From JBBDYG01 sp040901765 (lineage in GTDB: Bacteria; Planctomycetota; Planctomycetia; Pirellulales; Lacipirellulaceae): 64,000 bases of DNA. The stretch spans positions 1 through 64,000 of the forward strand of contig JBBDYG010000075.1 of assembly GCA_040901765.1 (NCBI GenBank), read 5' to 3'. Below, one piece after another: positions 44,156-52,840 of the stretch. Every line of letters starts with the position of its first letter. Within the stretch, counting starts at the first letter, position 1. The notes under the pieces are model-generated. The model did not search any database. It had not been told where the DNA came from and saw only the letters and a list, made by a program, of their open reading frames with translations. Made by a program: the position numbers and the translations under genes.

Positions 44156-44851
44156 TTATTGGGTATCCGGAGAAATCCGAACATTGAGCAGCCGTGCTAA
44201 TTCTTGCTGCTCTTTCTCCGCAAACGTATCGAGCTGAGCTTGGCGCTCTAACTGCGCTTTCTCTTCGGCCGTGGGGTCGGTCTTGTTCGCTAAGTCGCTT
44301 CTGACGGCAACGGTAATCGTATTGGTGGTGCCACCGGAGCCTGAACGATCCGTTGTATTTGCGACCCGGTCGCCGACGCTAACCAGGCGAAATGGACCGA
44401 TCCAAACCGGAGATTCATCCAGATTAAATTGAATCAAGAAGTCGAGTTTGCAGTTGATCTGCAAAATCGCAGGCGGAATATTGATTTCTCCGAGTTGGAC
44501 GAGTTGGGAGGATTCGCCCTTTTCCAACTGCAGCGTGTCTCCCTGCAGAGGAAAATCGCGGTAGAGAACGATATCGCCCGCGGAGAGATTGCGGAGCGCC
44601 GGTCGATCCCAGAGGACGCTCCGATTGTCCCACAAAATTGCGGACTCCATCAACGATCCGGCTTCGTTGCCCGGATACTCGAGAACCTCCAACGCTTCAT
44701 CAGTAAATGGGTCGCCCTCCGCAACTTCGTATTGCGCTTTTATCTTGATAAACTTGACCGACTTGGTTCCCGCCTGCAGCACCATCATGTTCACCACCGC
44801 GGCGGCCAAGCCGAGACCGAGCGGAATAGCGAGCTTGAGAGTGTAATTCAT
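44156..44851 (-). CDS. CpaB/RcpC-like pilus assembly protein
   Basis: 231 residues. One N-terminal membrane helix (LAIPLGLGLAAAVVNMMVLQAG), then a SAF-like region (ALEVLEYPG..., LRNLSAGDIVLYRDFPLQGD) as in CpaB/RcpC, which sit in the periplasm next to the secretin. The C-terminal 40 residues are a charged helix. Shorter than usual CpaB (about 270-300). Follows the nested palindrome region and precedes the FHA-TadA gene by 31 bases. Confidence 0.7.
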   Translation of the reverse strand: MNYTLKLAIPLGLGLAAAVVNMMVLQAGTKSVKFIKIKAQYEVAEGDPFTDEALEVLEYPGNEAGSLMESAILWDNRSVLWDRPALRNLSAGDIVLYRDFPLQGDTLQLEKGESSQLVQLGEINIPPAILQINCKLDFLIQFNLDESPVWIGPFRLVSVGDRVANTTDRSGSGGTTNTITVAVRSDLANKTDPTAEEKAQLERQAQLDTFAEKEQQELARLLNVRISPDTQ

Positions 44852-45630
44852 GATCGTCTCCGCGTGCGCGGGAGGGCGCGACAGGTCGGGTGCATTCGCC
44901 TAGAATAGTTAACGCCGCAAACTGAACTTGCGCACGGAGTATAACCAGACGGCAGAGCGGTGCCAACTATCGCAGGTGCGCAACCGCGACGAGAAGCATT
45001 CGACCGTTCGAACGATATCGCCTGGCAAGCTGAGAGCGCGTGGCGGCGATCCCTTTGCGTTTTCCGAGTCTGAAGGACTCGAATCGGATAGCCCAGGGCG
45101 AAGCCCTCGTTGTACTACACAAGTCGCAAATAGGATTTTCATCGCGATCGTTGGGTGTTTTTACGCCAAGGGCGTTGCGCCCTCCAGCCCAGGGTTGCGC
45201 AGCTACCCTGGGTTGACTGACTCTGCACATGCTTTACCCCAACGGGGTTACGCCGGAGGCCGTAACCCCGTTGGGGTAAATGCGATCAAATTCGGCATGT
45301 ACCCAGGGTAGTCCGCTGCGGCGGACAACCCTGGGCTGGAGGGCGAAACCGCTTCGCGGTAGGAATGCAGCAGTTGTGTAGAACAACGAGGGCGATGCCC
45401 TGGGGACGAATGGAATGAGAATGGCTAGCCCTGAAAGGGAGGAATCTCGATGACCGTGATGTCGCCCTTTCAGGGCTTCTATATGATGTTGAACTTTTGA
45501 CCCAGGGCCGCGCCCTGGGCTATCCGATTTCGGCCCTTCAGGCCGAACCATAACGCTTCGATTTTAAGACACTCGGCCATCAACCGCTCGGAATAAGCGG
45601 CCTTCAAACGACTAAAGTCTTCAAGTCCGT
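44852..45630. repeat. 779-bp gap with a large nested inverted repeat
   Basis: Five pairs of arms lie in perfect nested order: 45083-45100 with 45511-45528 (18 bp, exact), 45103-45122 with 45374-45393 (20 bp, one mismatch), 45179-45196 with 45327-45344 (18 bp, exact), 45204-45213 with 45301-45310 (exact), and 45235-45251 with 45262-45278 (17 bp, exact, 10-base loop). A separate hairpin, AGCCCTGAAAGGG at 45427 with CCCTTTCAGGGCT at 45465, sits in the right half. No gene is seen. It splits the Tad locus between cpaB-like and the 306-residue gene. Confidence 0.9.
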
Positions 45631-46551
45631 CTACTCCGGAACGCGGGTCAGGAACAGCGTTATCGGACCTCCGGGCGACGCAAAGAAATGCGCCGAGAAA
45701 CAGACGCCTTTCCGCTCCACCAGGAGCAGCGGAGCGTCGTCCGCGGAGGTCATTTCGGTAGGCGCGCGGGCGACCGACCAACCGGCCGCCTTCCAAGATT
45801 CGACGAGCGCTCCCCGCGGACCGGCCAGCGAAACGATTTGGCCCAAGAAGGCTCCGTCGTTTCCCCAACGAGTGCCAAGCACTTCCGCTTCGGCGGGCAA
45901 GGGCGGAGACAAGGACGTATCGGTTTGTTTTGCTGCCGAAGTCGTGGCGGGCCGGCCTTCGAGGAGTCGCCACGCGGCCTCCTCTTGCCACGCTATGCGG
46001 CCCAATACCAATTCGTCTCCGGTCGTACCGGCGCGCGATACAAGAACCACTCGCCCGGCAGGACTGTCCGCCTGCAGAAGTGTTAACTGGCCAAGCTTAC
46101 GCTCGCGCGCACCCATCATGCGAAGCATGGTCAGGAGCTTTTGGCCTTCTTCCAAAGATGCCGCAGCGGTTAGCTCCTCCGCCGGCGGTAGCGCCTCCAG
46201 TTCCCGGTCGATGTCGCCAGGCTGGACGGTCGCCATGCGAACCTGCCACGGCATCCCGGCAAACTCCCAGGCCCCGTCGTCAAAAGCCGAGAGCAAAACA
46301 GGCGGCACAGGGGGCGGTTGAATCGCGCTTTGGAGTGTTGCGTCGTCGATCGATGCGATTTGCTGCGGACCACGACCCCATTCAAAGAACGCCGCGAGCG
46401 TGGAGAAGGCCAGCCAACAGATGACGGCGATGAGGGCGAGCTTGACGGCGATCTGGATTTTGTCACGCGTGGAGCGAGCAACCGCTCCATTTTCGTCCTT
46501 GACGAACGGGTCGGACCCTGGATGTTGGTTGGTGATTTTCATGCGAGACAT
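45631..46551 (-). CDS. Membrane protein of the Tad locus, unknown function
   Basis: 306 residues. A polar N-terminus, one membrane helix (IAVKLALIAVICWLAFSTLAAFFEW, about 33-58) and a periplasmic domain of about 240 residues with repeated short strands. No family was recognised. It sits downstream of the TadE-coiled-coil gene (gap 9 bases) and is therefore probably part of the pilus transcription unit. The ATG at 46551 and the one at 46542 are both possible; neither has a strong ribosome-binding site. Confidence 0.68.
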   Translation of the reverse strand: MSRMKITNQHPGSDPFVKDENGAVARSTRDKIQIAVKLALIAVICWLAFSTLAAFFEWGRGPQQIASIDDATLQSAIQPPPVPPVLLSAFDDGAWEFAGMPWQVRMATVQPGDIDRELEALPPAEELTAAASLEEGQKLLTMLRMMGARERKLGQLTLLQADSPAGRVVLVSRAGTTGDELVLGRIAWQEEAAWRLLEGRPATTSAAKQTDTSLSPPLPAEAEVLGTRWGNDGAFLGQIVSLAGPRGALVESWKAAGWSVARAPTEMTSADDAPLLLVERKGVCFSAHFFASPGGPITLFLTRVPE

Positions 46552-46560
46552 TTCAGCAGA

Positions 46561-47487
46561 CTATTCGAGTTTCCCTATTTCTTCTTCAGCATCGCGCATG
46601 ACGGCTTCTCGCTCGTCGATTTCTCGTTGTATGCGGTCCATTTCTCGCTGTTTCGCATCGATTTCCCGTTGCTTCTTACTGATCTCCCCGTTGAGCTTGT
46701 CGCGCTCGGCCTTCTTCTCTTTAATCTTTGCTACTAGGGACGGGTCGGGAGGGTTCTGGTCTGCCAATTGTTTCTCCAACTGGGCAATTTCTTCATTGAG
46801 CTTATCCCGCTTTTGCTCAAGTGCCTTCTTTTCGGCGATGAGTTGATCGCGCTGTTTCTTTACTTCTTCGTACTTTTGTTTGAGCTCCTCGATCTTTTTG
46901 CGATGCTCCTCCATTAGCTTCTGCTGTTGCCGTTCAGACTCGTCGATTTCTTTCTGTGCGTCCTTTATTTGCTCTTTATTGGGAAGGTCCATGTTCCGCA
47001 GATTCCCGAGGCCGGTAACTGCGACAGCCATTCCCGGACCCATCCGTCCCAGCACTCCAACATGAGGACCATTGCCGGTAAAGTCTCCCCTCCCGTCGAG
47101 CGCGAGCGCTTTGTGATCCCAAGTATTGGCCAGCACAGCCGATCGACCCTTAGGGGTCGCACTGCCCAAGCCCGGAGACAGCTTGATATCGTACTCGGTT
47201 TCTCCATAAATTTGGCCCGATAAGGGATTAACGTTTTCCAGACCTAGCGGACGAGTCCACATATTGTCCTTACTTGTGAGATCAGGCGAATCCTGATTGG
47301 GATCGTCACGGAGCTTCCAAACTTCGTGCCGCGCAGTGCTCGTCGCCAACGATCGATAAAGCGTGGTTCCGCCGATCGACATAATCATCGCCACCATGCC
47401 CGCCAGGAACGGCAATGACATTACCATTTCCAGCGGCGCAATTCCGCGGCGGAATGATTCAGCGTGTTGGAGCTTCGTGCGCGCCAT
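46561..47487 (-). CDS. TadE-like pseudopilin with long coiled coil
   Basis: 308 residues. RRGIAPLEMVMSLPFLAGMVAMIMSIGG near the N-terminus is a TadE-like prepilin segment (Gly before a hydrophobic helix with Glu at +5). A globular stretch of about 100 residues follows, then from about residue 170 to 305 a continuous charged coiled coil (KIEELKQKYEEVKKQRDQLI..., KLNEEIAQLEKQLADQ, KQREIDAKQREMDRIQREID). The coil is unusual for TadE. It could be a spacer or tether in the cell envelope. Confidence 0.72.
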   Translation of the reverse strand: MARTKLQHAESFRRGIAPLEMVMSLPFLAGMVAMIMSIGGTTLYRSLATSTARHEVWKLRDDPNQDSPDLTSKDNMWTRPLGLENVNPLSGQIYGETEYDIKLSPGLGSATPKGRSAVLANTWDHKALALDGRGDFTGNGPHVGVLGRMGPGMAVAVTGLGNLRNMDLPNKEQIKDAQKEIDESERQQQKLMEEHRKKIEELKQKYEEVKKQRDQLIAEKKALEQKRDKLNEEIAQLEKQLADQNPPDPSLVAKIKEKKAERDKLNGEISKKQREIDAKQREMDRIQREIDEREAVMRDAEEEIGKLE

Positions 47488-47492
47488 GCCAG

Positions 47493-49163
47493 CTAATGAT
47501 TGTTGAGGATCAGAATCTCGGGACTTCGTCGAAGTGGCGCACCCATGCTCGTGGGGAGGGCCGTCAGGCCGGCCTTCACGAGCTTCGTGCGGGTGGTGAC
47601 TGGAATTAGCTTGGCTTGCCAGTTAAGTACAACCTTGGGCGAGCTATCAAGATCCTTGTTCATCGGGAACTCGATCGCGTTTGCGGTCCAATTGAGCGTG
47701 TCCCAACCCACGGTCGGCTGGGAGTCGCCGCCTTGTCCCGACTTGGCCGGCGCCTGCTGAGGATTGGCGTTGTAGACCATTGAATGGGAAAAGCAGACAA
47801 AGCCATCGGGATTCTCTTGCCGGTAGACGGCCGCGGCGCCAATCGCCGGTTCCTCGATCGCCGCAAACCCCATGTGTGTGAAGTGATGTTCGATGTCAGG
47901 ATGGTTTTCCGTGGAGTTCCACGTCTCGGTACTTTTGTCAAAACCGCGATCCGCATCGTTTAGGCCTTTGACGACGTAGAGGTTGAACGCCTTTCCCTTC
48001 TTTCCCATACCATAACGGCTGAAGCCATTGTAGGAATCGTTTTTCTTTAACTGCATCCAAAGGACTGCCTGATCGCTATAGATATTGGTATACATTCGAT
48101 ACCATTTGCCTCGGTAGCGCCTTTCTTCTCCATCGTACCGAAAAAGGGGAGCTAGCTTGAAGGCAAAGAAGCAGCTAACGTCAAAAAAGTCATTAATCGG
48201 CTTTCTCCAGCGGCAGACCCACGGATAGGTGGCGCGCATAAGTTGCGATCGGTCGCGGCCTTTGTGGGTGTGTTTTTCCACGGGAAGCTGCGGAGCGAAG
48301 TCGAGCAGCGCCTGCAATGAGAATTTATTGGGAAAATCGCCGAGCGCGAATCCCGTGGCGCCGTGTTTCTTGGCGATCTCGCGAGGACCAAACTGGCACT
48401 GCAAGAAAACGCCTTTGATCATCAAGTCTTCATACCCGTACAATGTATCGAGCGCACCCTTCTTTGTGTTGCCGTTCTTGTCCACTCCAGCAATTGTGAA
48501 CGCGAACTCTCTTGTATTTACCGCGAGTATTTCCGCGCCATCCAACACCAACCATTCCTGATAGATTTTCCACGAGGTTCCCACGGCCGCCCATTGGATT
48601 GCTTGTCCAGGAATTTGACCGTACGGGATTTTTTCAATGATTGCACCGACGATGTAGCTTCCATAGGCGATAGCCAGCCAGAGTTTCAGATTCCGCTTGG
48701 CCTTATAGATCGTCGAATCGACGGAGGCGGAAGGGTTCTCCTTGACCTTTTTGTAAGGAGTGCTTGAAAGGGGCACGCTTCCGGCCTTGCTGGCGACTTC
48801 ATAAACCACCCGCAGCGCAGTATTTATTTCGTCCAGGCCCTTGGAGTTCGTGCTGTCGCGACCCTTCTCATCAATCCACTTTCCTCCCAGGGAATGATGC
48901 ATTACGTACAGCGCCGTCAACTCGCCCATCATGTGATTCGCAGCAGTGACCGCGTTCATCCCACGGGCGACCCAAACACTACTCGAATAGGCGACCGCAT
49001 CGGCGGCATTCTGGGTCTCAATCTTGCGAGTGACCGTCTGACCGGCGTTGAACACCAGGGCGCCGAAAACTGCTAGGAAGAGCAATGCCACGAGCGTGGC
49101 AAATGAGACCATGCCGCGCTCGCCCGAACAATTGCGGTGGAGTGTTGCACTATAAGTGTGCAT
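47493..49163 (-). CDS. TadG-like pilus assembly protein
   Basis: 556 residues. N-terminal GMVSFATLVALLFLAVFGALVFNAGQ is the membrane helix with flanking Gly/Glu of Tad-type proteins. It continues with QNAADAVAYSSSVWVARGMNAVTAANHMMGELTALYV, the TadG/TadE-like helix carrying NAADAVA, and then a large unrecognised periplasmic domain. Start ATG at 49163. Lies 18 bases downstream of the TadE-like gene at 49182. Confidence 0.78.
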   Translation of the reverse strand: MHTYSATLHRNCSGERGMVSFATLVALLFLAVFGALVFNAGQTVTRKIETQNAADAVAYSSSVWVARGMNAVTAANHMMGELTALYVMHHSLGGKWIDEKGRDSTNSKGLDEINTALRVVYEVASKAGSVPLSSTPYKKVKENPSASVDSTIYKAKRNLKLWLAIAYGSYIVGAIIEKIPYGQIPGQAIQWAAVGTSWKIYQEWLVLDGAEILAVNTREFAFTIAGVDKNGNTKKGALDTLYGYEDLMIKGVFLQCQFGPREIAKKHGATGFALGDFPNKFSLQALLDFAPQLPVEKHTHKGRDRSQLMRATYPWVCRWRKPINDFFDVSCFFAFKLAPLFRYDGEERRYRGKWYRMYTNIYSDQAVLWMQLKKNDSYNGFSRYGMGKKGKAFNLYVVKGLNDADRGFDKSTETWNSTENHPDIEHHFTHMGFAAIEEPAIGAAAVYRQENPDGFVCFSHSMVYNANPQQAPAKSGQGGDSQPTVGWDTLNWTANAIEFPMNKDLDSSPKVVLNWQAKLIPVTTRTKLVKAGLTALPTSMGAPLRRSPEILILNNH

Positions 49164-49181
49164 GTCCGGCCATCCTTTATG

Positions 49182-50060
49182 TTATCGACGAATTAACAGT
49201 TTGGCAGGGTCGTACGGAATGTTAAGTCGGCTTGATTCGGTCTCGGGAGCTTCGGAAGGGAGCGTCACCGACGTGGAAATATCTCTGGCATAAAACGCCG
49301 CATACCGGTTGCCAAATAGTCGCCCCACCGCCGGAATCTGCATGGGCATCGTATAGGTCACGGTGACCTGAAAATCTTCGTTCCAGGGCACGAGCTTCTC
49401 CTTCTGCTCGAACTCGACGCTTGTGGCGGCCGATGCGAACAGGAACTTATTGATCACATAAAGAGTCTTCGCCAATTCATTAGGCCCTAATCGTTGGAGC
49501 ATGTACTGGTCGTCGTCGCTTTGGCCGGTATTGTGCCTGGCATTCGTTTGGTACATGCGCAGATACAGCGGTGCGTCGATCAGCACTCCTTTGGCGGGAA
49601 TTCGACCTAGCTTCCACATTCCGTCGCGATGCTCGCGCGTGCCACTGGCAAACGGAGTCATCCCCATGGCGGCGGCCCTCTGAGCCTTTTTAATGGTGTA
49701 GTCGTACCGCACTTGATCCGTCTCGTCAGTTGTCCGCTCGGGCAAGGAAGGTCTCCAGACAATTGCCGTCCGAGCCGCCGCATGGGCTGCGTACACCGTG
49801 CCCATCTTGACCATCAAGATCAGCGTCGCCTGAATGATCAGGCACATCAGAATGAGATAGAACGGAAACGTCATTACATAGGAAAGCGCGTAGGTCGCGC
49901 CGCGTTCATCGGCAGCAAACGCGGCCGCGCCAGACCACTTGCGGCCGCGATACGCTCGCCGCACCAGGAAAACCATGGCCACTAAGCACACAGCCCACAA
50001 CAACCAGACGTCGCCGACTGACGTGAAGTAGTCGCGCCAGTGAATCGTAGGAGTGGCCAT
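49182..50060 (-). CDS. TadE-like protein
   Basis: 292 residues. Two hydrophobic segments (VWLLWAVCLVAMVFLVRRAYRG near the N-terminus and ERGATYALSYVMTFPFYLILMCLIIQATLILMVKM at about 50-85). The second fits a TadE pseudopilin helix with conserved Glu/Arg-Gly at its start. Then comes HAAARTAIVW, typical of TadE. The C-terminal 150 residues are a beta-rich periplasmic domain. Confidence 0.78.
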   Translation of the reverse strand: MATPTIHWRDYFTSVGDVWLLWAVCLVAMVFLVRRAYRGRKWSGAAAFAADERGATYALSYVMTFPFYLILMCLIIQATLILMVKMGTVYAAHAAARTAIVWRPSLPERTTDETDQVRYDYTIKKAQRAAAMGMTPFASGTREHRDGMWKLGRIPAKGVLIDAPLYLRMYQTNARHNTGQSDDDQYMLQRLGPNELAKTLYVINKFLFASAATSVEFEQKEKLVPWNEDFQVTVTYTMPMQIPAVGRLFGNRYAAFYARDISTSVTLPSEAPETESSRLNIPYDPAKLLIRR

Positions 50061-50074
50061 GGTTGCAACGCGGC

Positions 50075-50260
50075 TTACATCAAGGGAGAACCGATCATGC
50101 TTCCAATGATCGAGAACAACGCGCGGCAGGCATGAATCCCCCAGTAGGCCAGCAGCACGAAAATCGGAAACCCAATCGCGGTGGCCATGACCACCTCTAA
50201 TGCGGCCATCCCACTCGGGCGGGGGGGACGCATCGGTCGTCGGTGATGTCGCAGAACCAT
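50075..50260 (-). CDS. Short pseudopilin-like protein
   Basis: 61 residues from ATG 50260 (MVLRHHRRPMRPPRPSG, then MAALEVVMATAIGFPIFVLLAYWG and a second short hydrophobic tract). The Gly-Met-Ala-Ala-Leu-Glu start of the helix with Glu at +5 fits a processed TadE/Flp-type pilin. The gene lies between cpaA and the TadE-like gene, 14 bases before the latter. An upstream extension of the frame runs through cpaA and is rejected. Confidence 0.65.
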   Translation of the reverse strand: MVLRHHRRPMRPPRPSGMAALEVVMATAIGFPIFVLLAYWGIHACRALFSIIGSMIGSPLM

Positions 50261-50289
50261 CCGGGAAGCCCTCGGGGCAAAACGCTTGG

Positions 50290-51144
50290 CTATCCGCCTG
50301 GCAGCCAACTTTCGATTGTACGATTGAAACCCGTCACCACGATCAACATTCCCACGGCAAAGAACGGCCCCAACGGGATCGACTTGGTCAGAATTTTTCG
50401 GTCCTGCTCCGTTGATGGATTGATCCATTTCGGAAAGTACGGACCTCCGAAGCGGCGGGCAAGCAGCCGGACCACGGTAACGGGTCCGATGCTTCCGAGC
50501 GCCCAGAGGGCGATCGCGATGCCCGCTGTCACGAAGGCGTACAGAAGCGCTTCGGCGCCAAGCTCGAAGCCCAGCAGCGCGCCAATCGCACCGGCCAACT
50601 TGACATCGCCCGCCCCGCCACCGGTGATACTGAACACAATCAGCATCAATGTGAAAAGCAGAAACAGCCCAGCCAGCGATGCTCCAATTCCGACTGTACC
50701 GAGATAACTGCGAGTGACAGAATTCAACTGCGGTTCCGGTTCAATGGGTTCGAAGAACATTAAATTCCCAGTCAAGTTTTCAAACCAACCGACAGCAGTT
50801 TCAACAAAATGAACCGCTCCGAAAACGTCCGCCGATCCTGGCTGCCAATCCGGCGACCTAATCTCATACAGATTAATTCCAACACCCCACAGGGCCGCGG
50901 AATACGTTACCCAGTTCGGGATCACATGCCATCGGATGTCGGTGTAGCTGGCCACTAACGCGGTCGCGATGACCACAAATCCGGTGAGCGTGGCGGCGAG
51001 CGAGAAGTCGACCCGTCCGCCGGTCGCTGCTGCGACCCAGATCGGTCCGCCAATCGCGGGCACCAGCAACGCACCGAGCCAGGCAAACTGACGCGAGGTA
51101 GTATCCGTTGCGCGAGGATTCATGGGTGACGCGATGGCAGCCAT
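50290..51144 (-). CDS. cpaA: Prepilin peptidase CpaA/TadV-like
   Basis: 284 residues, six or more membrane helices. Aspartic protease of family A24: the two catalytic Asp are in ASYTDIRWHVIPNW and in GGGAGDVKLAGAIGALLG. Cleaves and matures Flp and TadE-like prepilins. A loop of about 70 residues (SPDWQPGSADVF...PIEPEPQLNS) is inserted between helices, making it longer than most CpaA (about 150-180). Starts 96 bases after the flp stop. Confidence 0.88.
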   Translation of the reverse strand: MAAIASPMNPRATDTTSRQFAWLGALLVPAIGGPIWVAAATGGRVDFSLAATLTGFVVIATALVASYTDIRWHVIPNWVTYSAALWGVGINLYEIRSPDWQPGSADVFGAVHFVETAVGWFENLTGNLMFFEPIEPEPQLNSVTRSYLGTVGIGASLAGLFLLFTLMLIVFSITGGGAGDVKLAGAIGALLGFELGAEALLYAFVTAGIAIALWALGSIGPVTVVRLLARRFGGPYFPKWINPSTEQDRKILTKSIPLGPFFAVGMLIVVTGFNRTIESWLPGG

Positions 51145-51240
51145 CGGACGAATCCTCAGAACTTATTCGCTGGCCTTCAAATTGAGGATCGGCCTGCGGG
51201 GGGCCCCGTGCCGCCCGGCAGCCCATCGCAGCAAGTTGTG

Positions 51241-51438
51241 CTAGTTGAATTTATCGAAGGCGACAACCTGGCCGACCAGCTTCACCATCCAGTCGCGGAT
51301 CTTCTCGTAGTTATTCTTAATCAGCAGCATGATGATCGCGGCGACGGCGATGATCATCACCACTTGAAGGGCCTCCAGGCCGCGCTCTTCTTGATGGAAC
51401 TTTTTCAGGCTGTTCGTGAAGTTGAATAGCTTGGACAT
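51241..51438 (-). CDS. flp: Flp-type pilin subunit
   Basis: 65 residues from ATG 51438, with GGAG eight bases upstream. MSKLFNFTNSLKKFHQEERG, then LEALQVVMIIAVAAIIMLLI: a basic leader, a Gly cleavage site, and a hydrophobic helix with Glu. Major subunit of the Tad/Flp pilus and first gene of the minus-strand locus. The frame extends upstream to 51588 but the extension lacks a pilin leader. Confidence 0.85.
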   Translation of the reverse strand: MSKLFNFTNSLKKFHQEERGLEALQVVMIIAVAAIIMLLIKNNYEKIRDWMVKLVGQVVAFDKFN

Positions 51439-52137
51439 AGTCTTGCTCCAGTGAAGGGCCGCATATTGCGGCAGGTGGTGGACAATCGCCCGTGACGGGC
51501 GGGTTGATTCAGAGGCTACTTTCTTGGCCCGGCGGGCCACTTTGTTTCCCACAGTCCTAAACGTCTGCCACGCCGAGCGCGCACGCAAGAAACCAAAAGA
51601 TTTTCAAATCAAGTGAGATGAGCGAAGAACTGCCTGACGGAATCGGGTTCTGGGCTGGATCATTATGCATAGTATTAGCTGGGGAAGCTAACCGAAGCTA
51701 GCTACTTCCCAAAGCTGCCCAGCAATTCGTCGTCGGCACGGACGGAGTTTTGTCATGACTTCCGGCCAACTTCGCAGCGCGCACAGCGTGGCCGAATGGA
51801 AGAATCCTCGAGAAACTCGCCAACTGGTCGCCGCGCGTCCAGGTGACTTTCCGGTCAATATTCGTTAGGCGAAAAGGCGTCGGGATTCGGGGCAAAGGGT
51901 CGGAGGAAATGAAACTGCGGCTTCGCCTTCTGTTTTTCCTGGCCCCTGACGCCTGAATCCTGACCCCTCTCCGGTAAGGTTCGCGAACCCGCGGCGGCTG
52001 CAAAAGCGAGCGGATTTCTGCCGGCGGATAGTCGCAATTCGAGCTAGCGGCTGCTACATTCGCATAGGAAGGCGCGTCATCCAGCCGGGCTTTTCGCTCG
52101 GAGTATGTGAACGATTCACCTACAGGAGTCGGACCCC
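51439..52137. other. Divergent gap between the pilus locus and the sigma factor
   Basis: 699 bases that should contain the promoters of both units. A heptamer array lies at 51944-51971 (CCCTGAC, GCCTGAA, TCCTGAC, CCCTCTC). An A/T-rich spot at 51655-51680 is the likeliest place for the flp promoter, but no consensus boxes are convincing. Confidence 0.45.
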
Positions 52138-52758
52138 ATGAATCCGGTCCTCTGCGACGAGGAAATGGTGGCGAAGGCAGTGGCGGGCGACCACGCCGCA
52201 TTGGAGTCGTTGCTGATTCCTTACCACGGCCCGTTGCTGGCCCATGTTACACGGCTAATCCCGTCAAAAGTCCGGGCGTCGGTGTGTCCCGACGACGTGC
52301 TGCAACAGACCTACCTCAATGCATTTCGTTCCATTGGCCGCTTTGAATCGAGGGGGGAAGGGGCATTTTACGGCTGGCTGAAAGTGATTGCCGAACGGCA
52401 GCTTATGGACGCCTGCCGGAAGCGCGACCGCGAGCAACTTTCCGAGAAGCCGGCCCACTCGCCACCGGGGGGTGGCGGGAATAGCTCGCTGCGGGGGTTG
52501 CTGAGCCTGGTGGCGGGGGACGAGCCGATTCCCGGCGATCAGGCAATGCTCGAGGAAATGCAGGCTGAATTTCAGGTGGCGCTGGCCCGAATGCCCGAAA
52601 ATTACCGGCAGGTGCTCGTCCTTCGCTACTTGGAAGACCTACCGCTGGAAGACGTCGCCGAGAAATTAGGGCTTTCCGAGGGGTCCGTCCGTGGACTGTG
52701 CCATCGCGCCAGGCAACACTTAAGAGATGAATTGATGCGGTTGTCGCGGTTTATCTAA
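52138..52758 (+). CDS. RNA polymerase ECF-like sigma factor
   Basis: 206 residues. Region 2 at about 10-100 (DDVLQQTYLNAFRSIGRFES, GAFYGWLKVIAERQLMDACRKRDRE) and region 4 at about 140-203 (ARMPENYRQVLVLRYLEDLPLEDVAEKLGLSEGSVRGLCHRARQHLRDEL), with no region 3. It directs polymerase to a specific promoter set. AGGAG lies nine bases before the ATG. A double-FHA protein follows after 82 bases and is a candidate partner. No anti-sigma factor is seen. Confidence 0.9.
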   Translation: MNPVLCDEEMVAKAVAGDHAALESLLIPYHGPLLAHVTRLIPSKVRASVCPDDVLQQTYLNAFRSIGRFESRGEGAFYGWLKVIAERQLMDACRKRDREQLSEKPAHSPPGGGGNSSLRGLLSLVAGDEPIPGDQAMLEEMQAEFQVALARMPENYRQVLVLRYLEDLPLEDVAEKLGLSEGSVRGLCHRARQHLRDELMRLSRFI

Positions 52759-52840
52759 ATCGCGTCCAAACGAAACAACTGCAATGCCTTCCGGAGAATA
52801 ACGAACCGGCGGTTGGATCCTTGCGCCGGTAGCCAGGCCG

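Noticed and set aside
50261..50428. Upstream extension of the short pseudopilin
   Set aside because: It overlaps the end of the cpaA gene in another frame. The hydrophobic pilin segment only needs the ATG at 50260.
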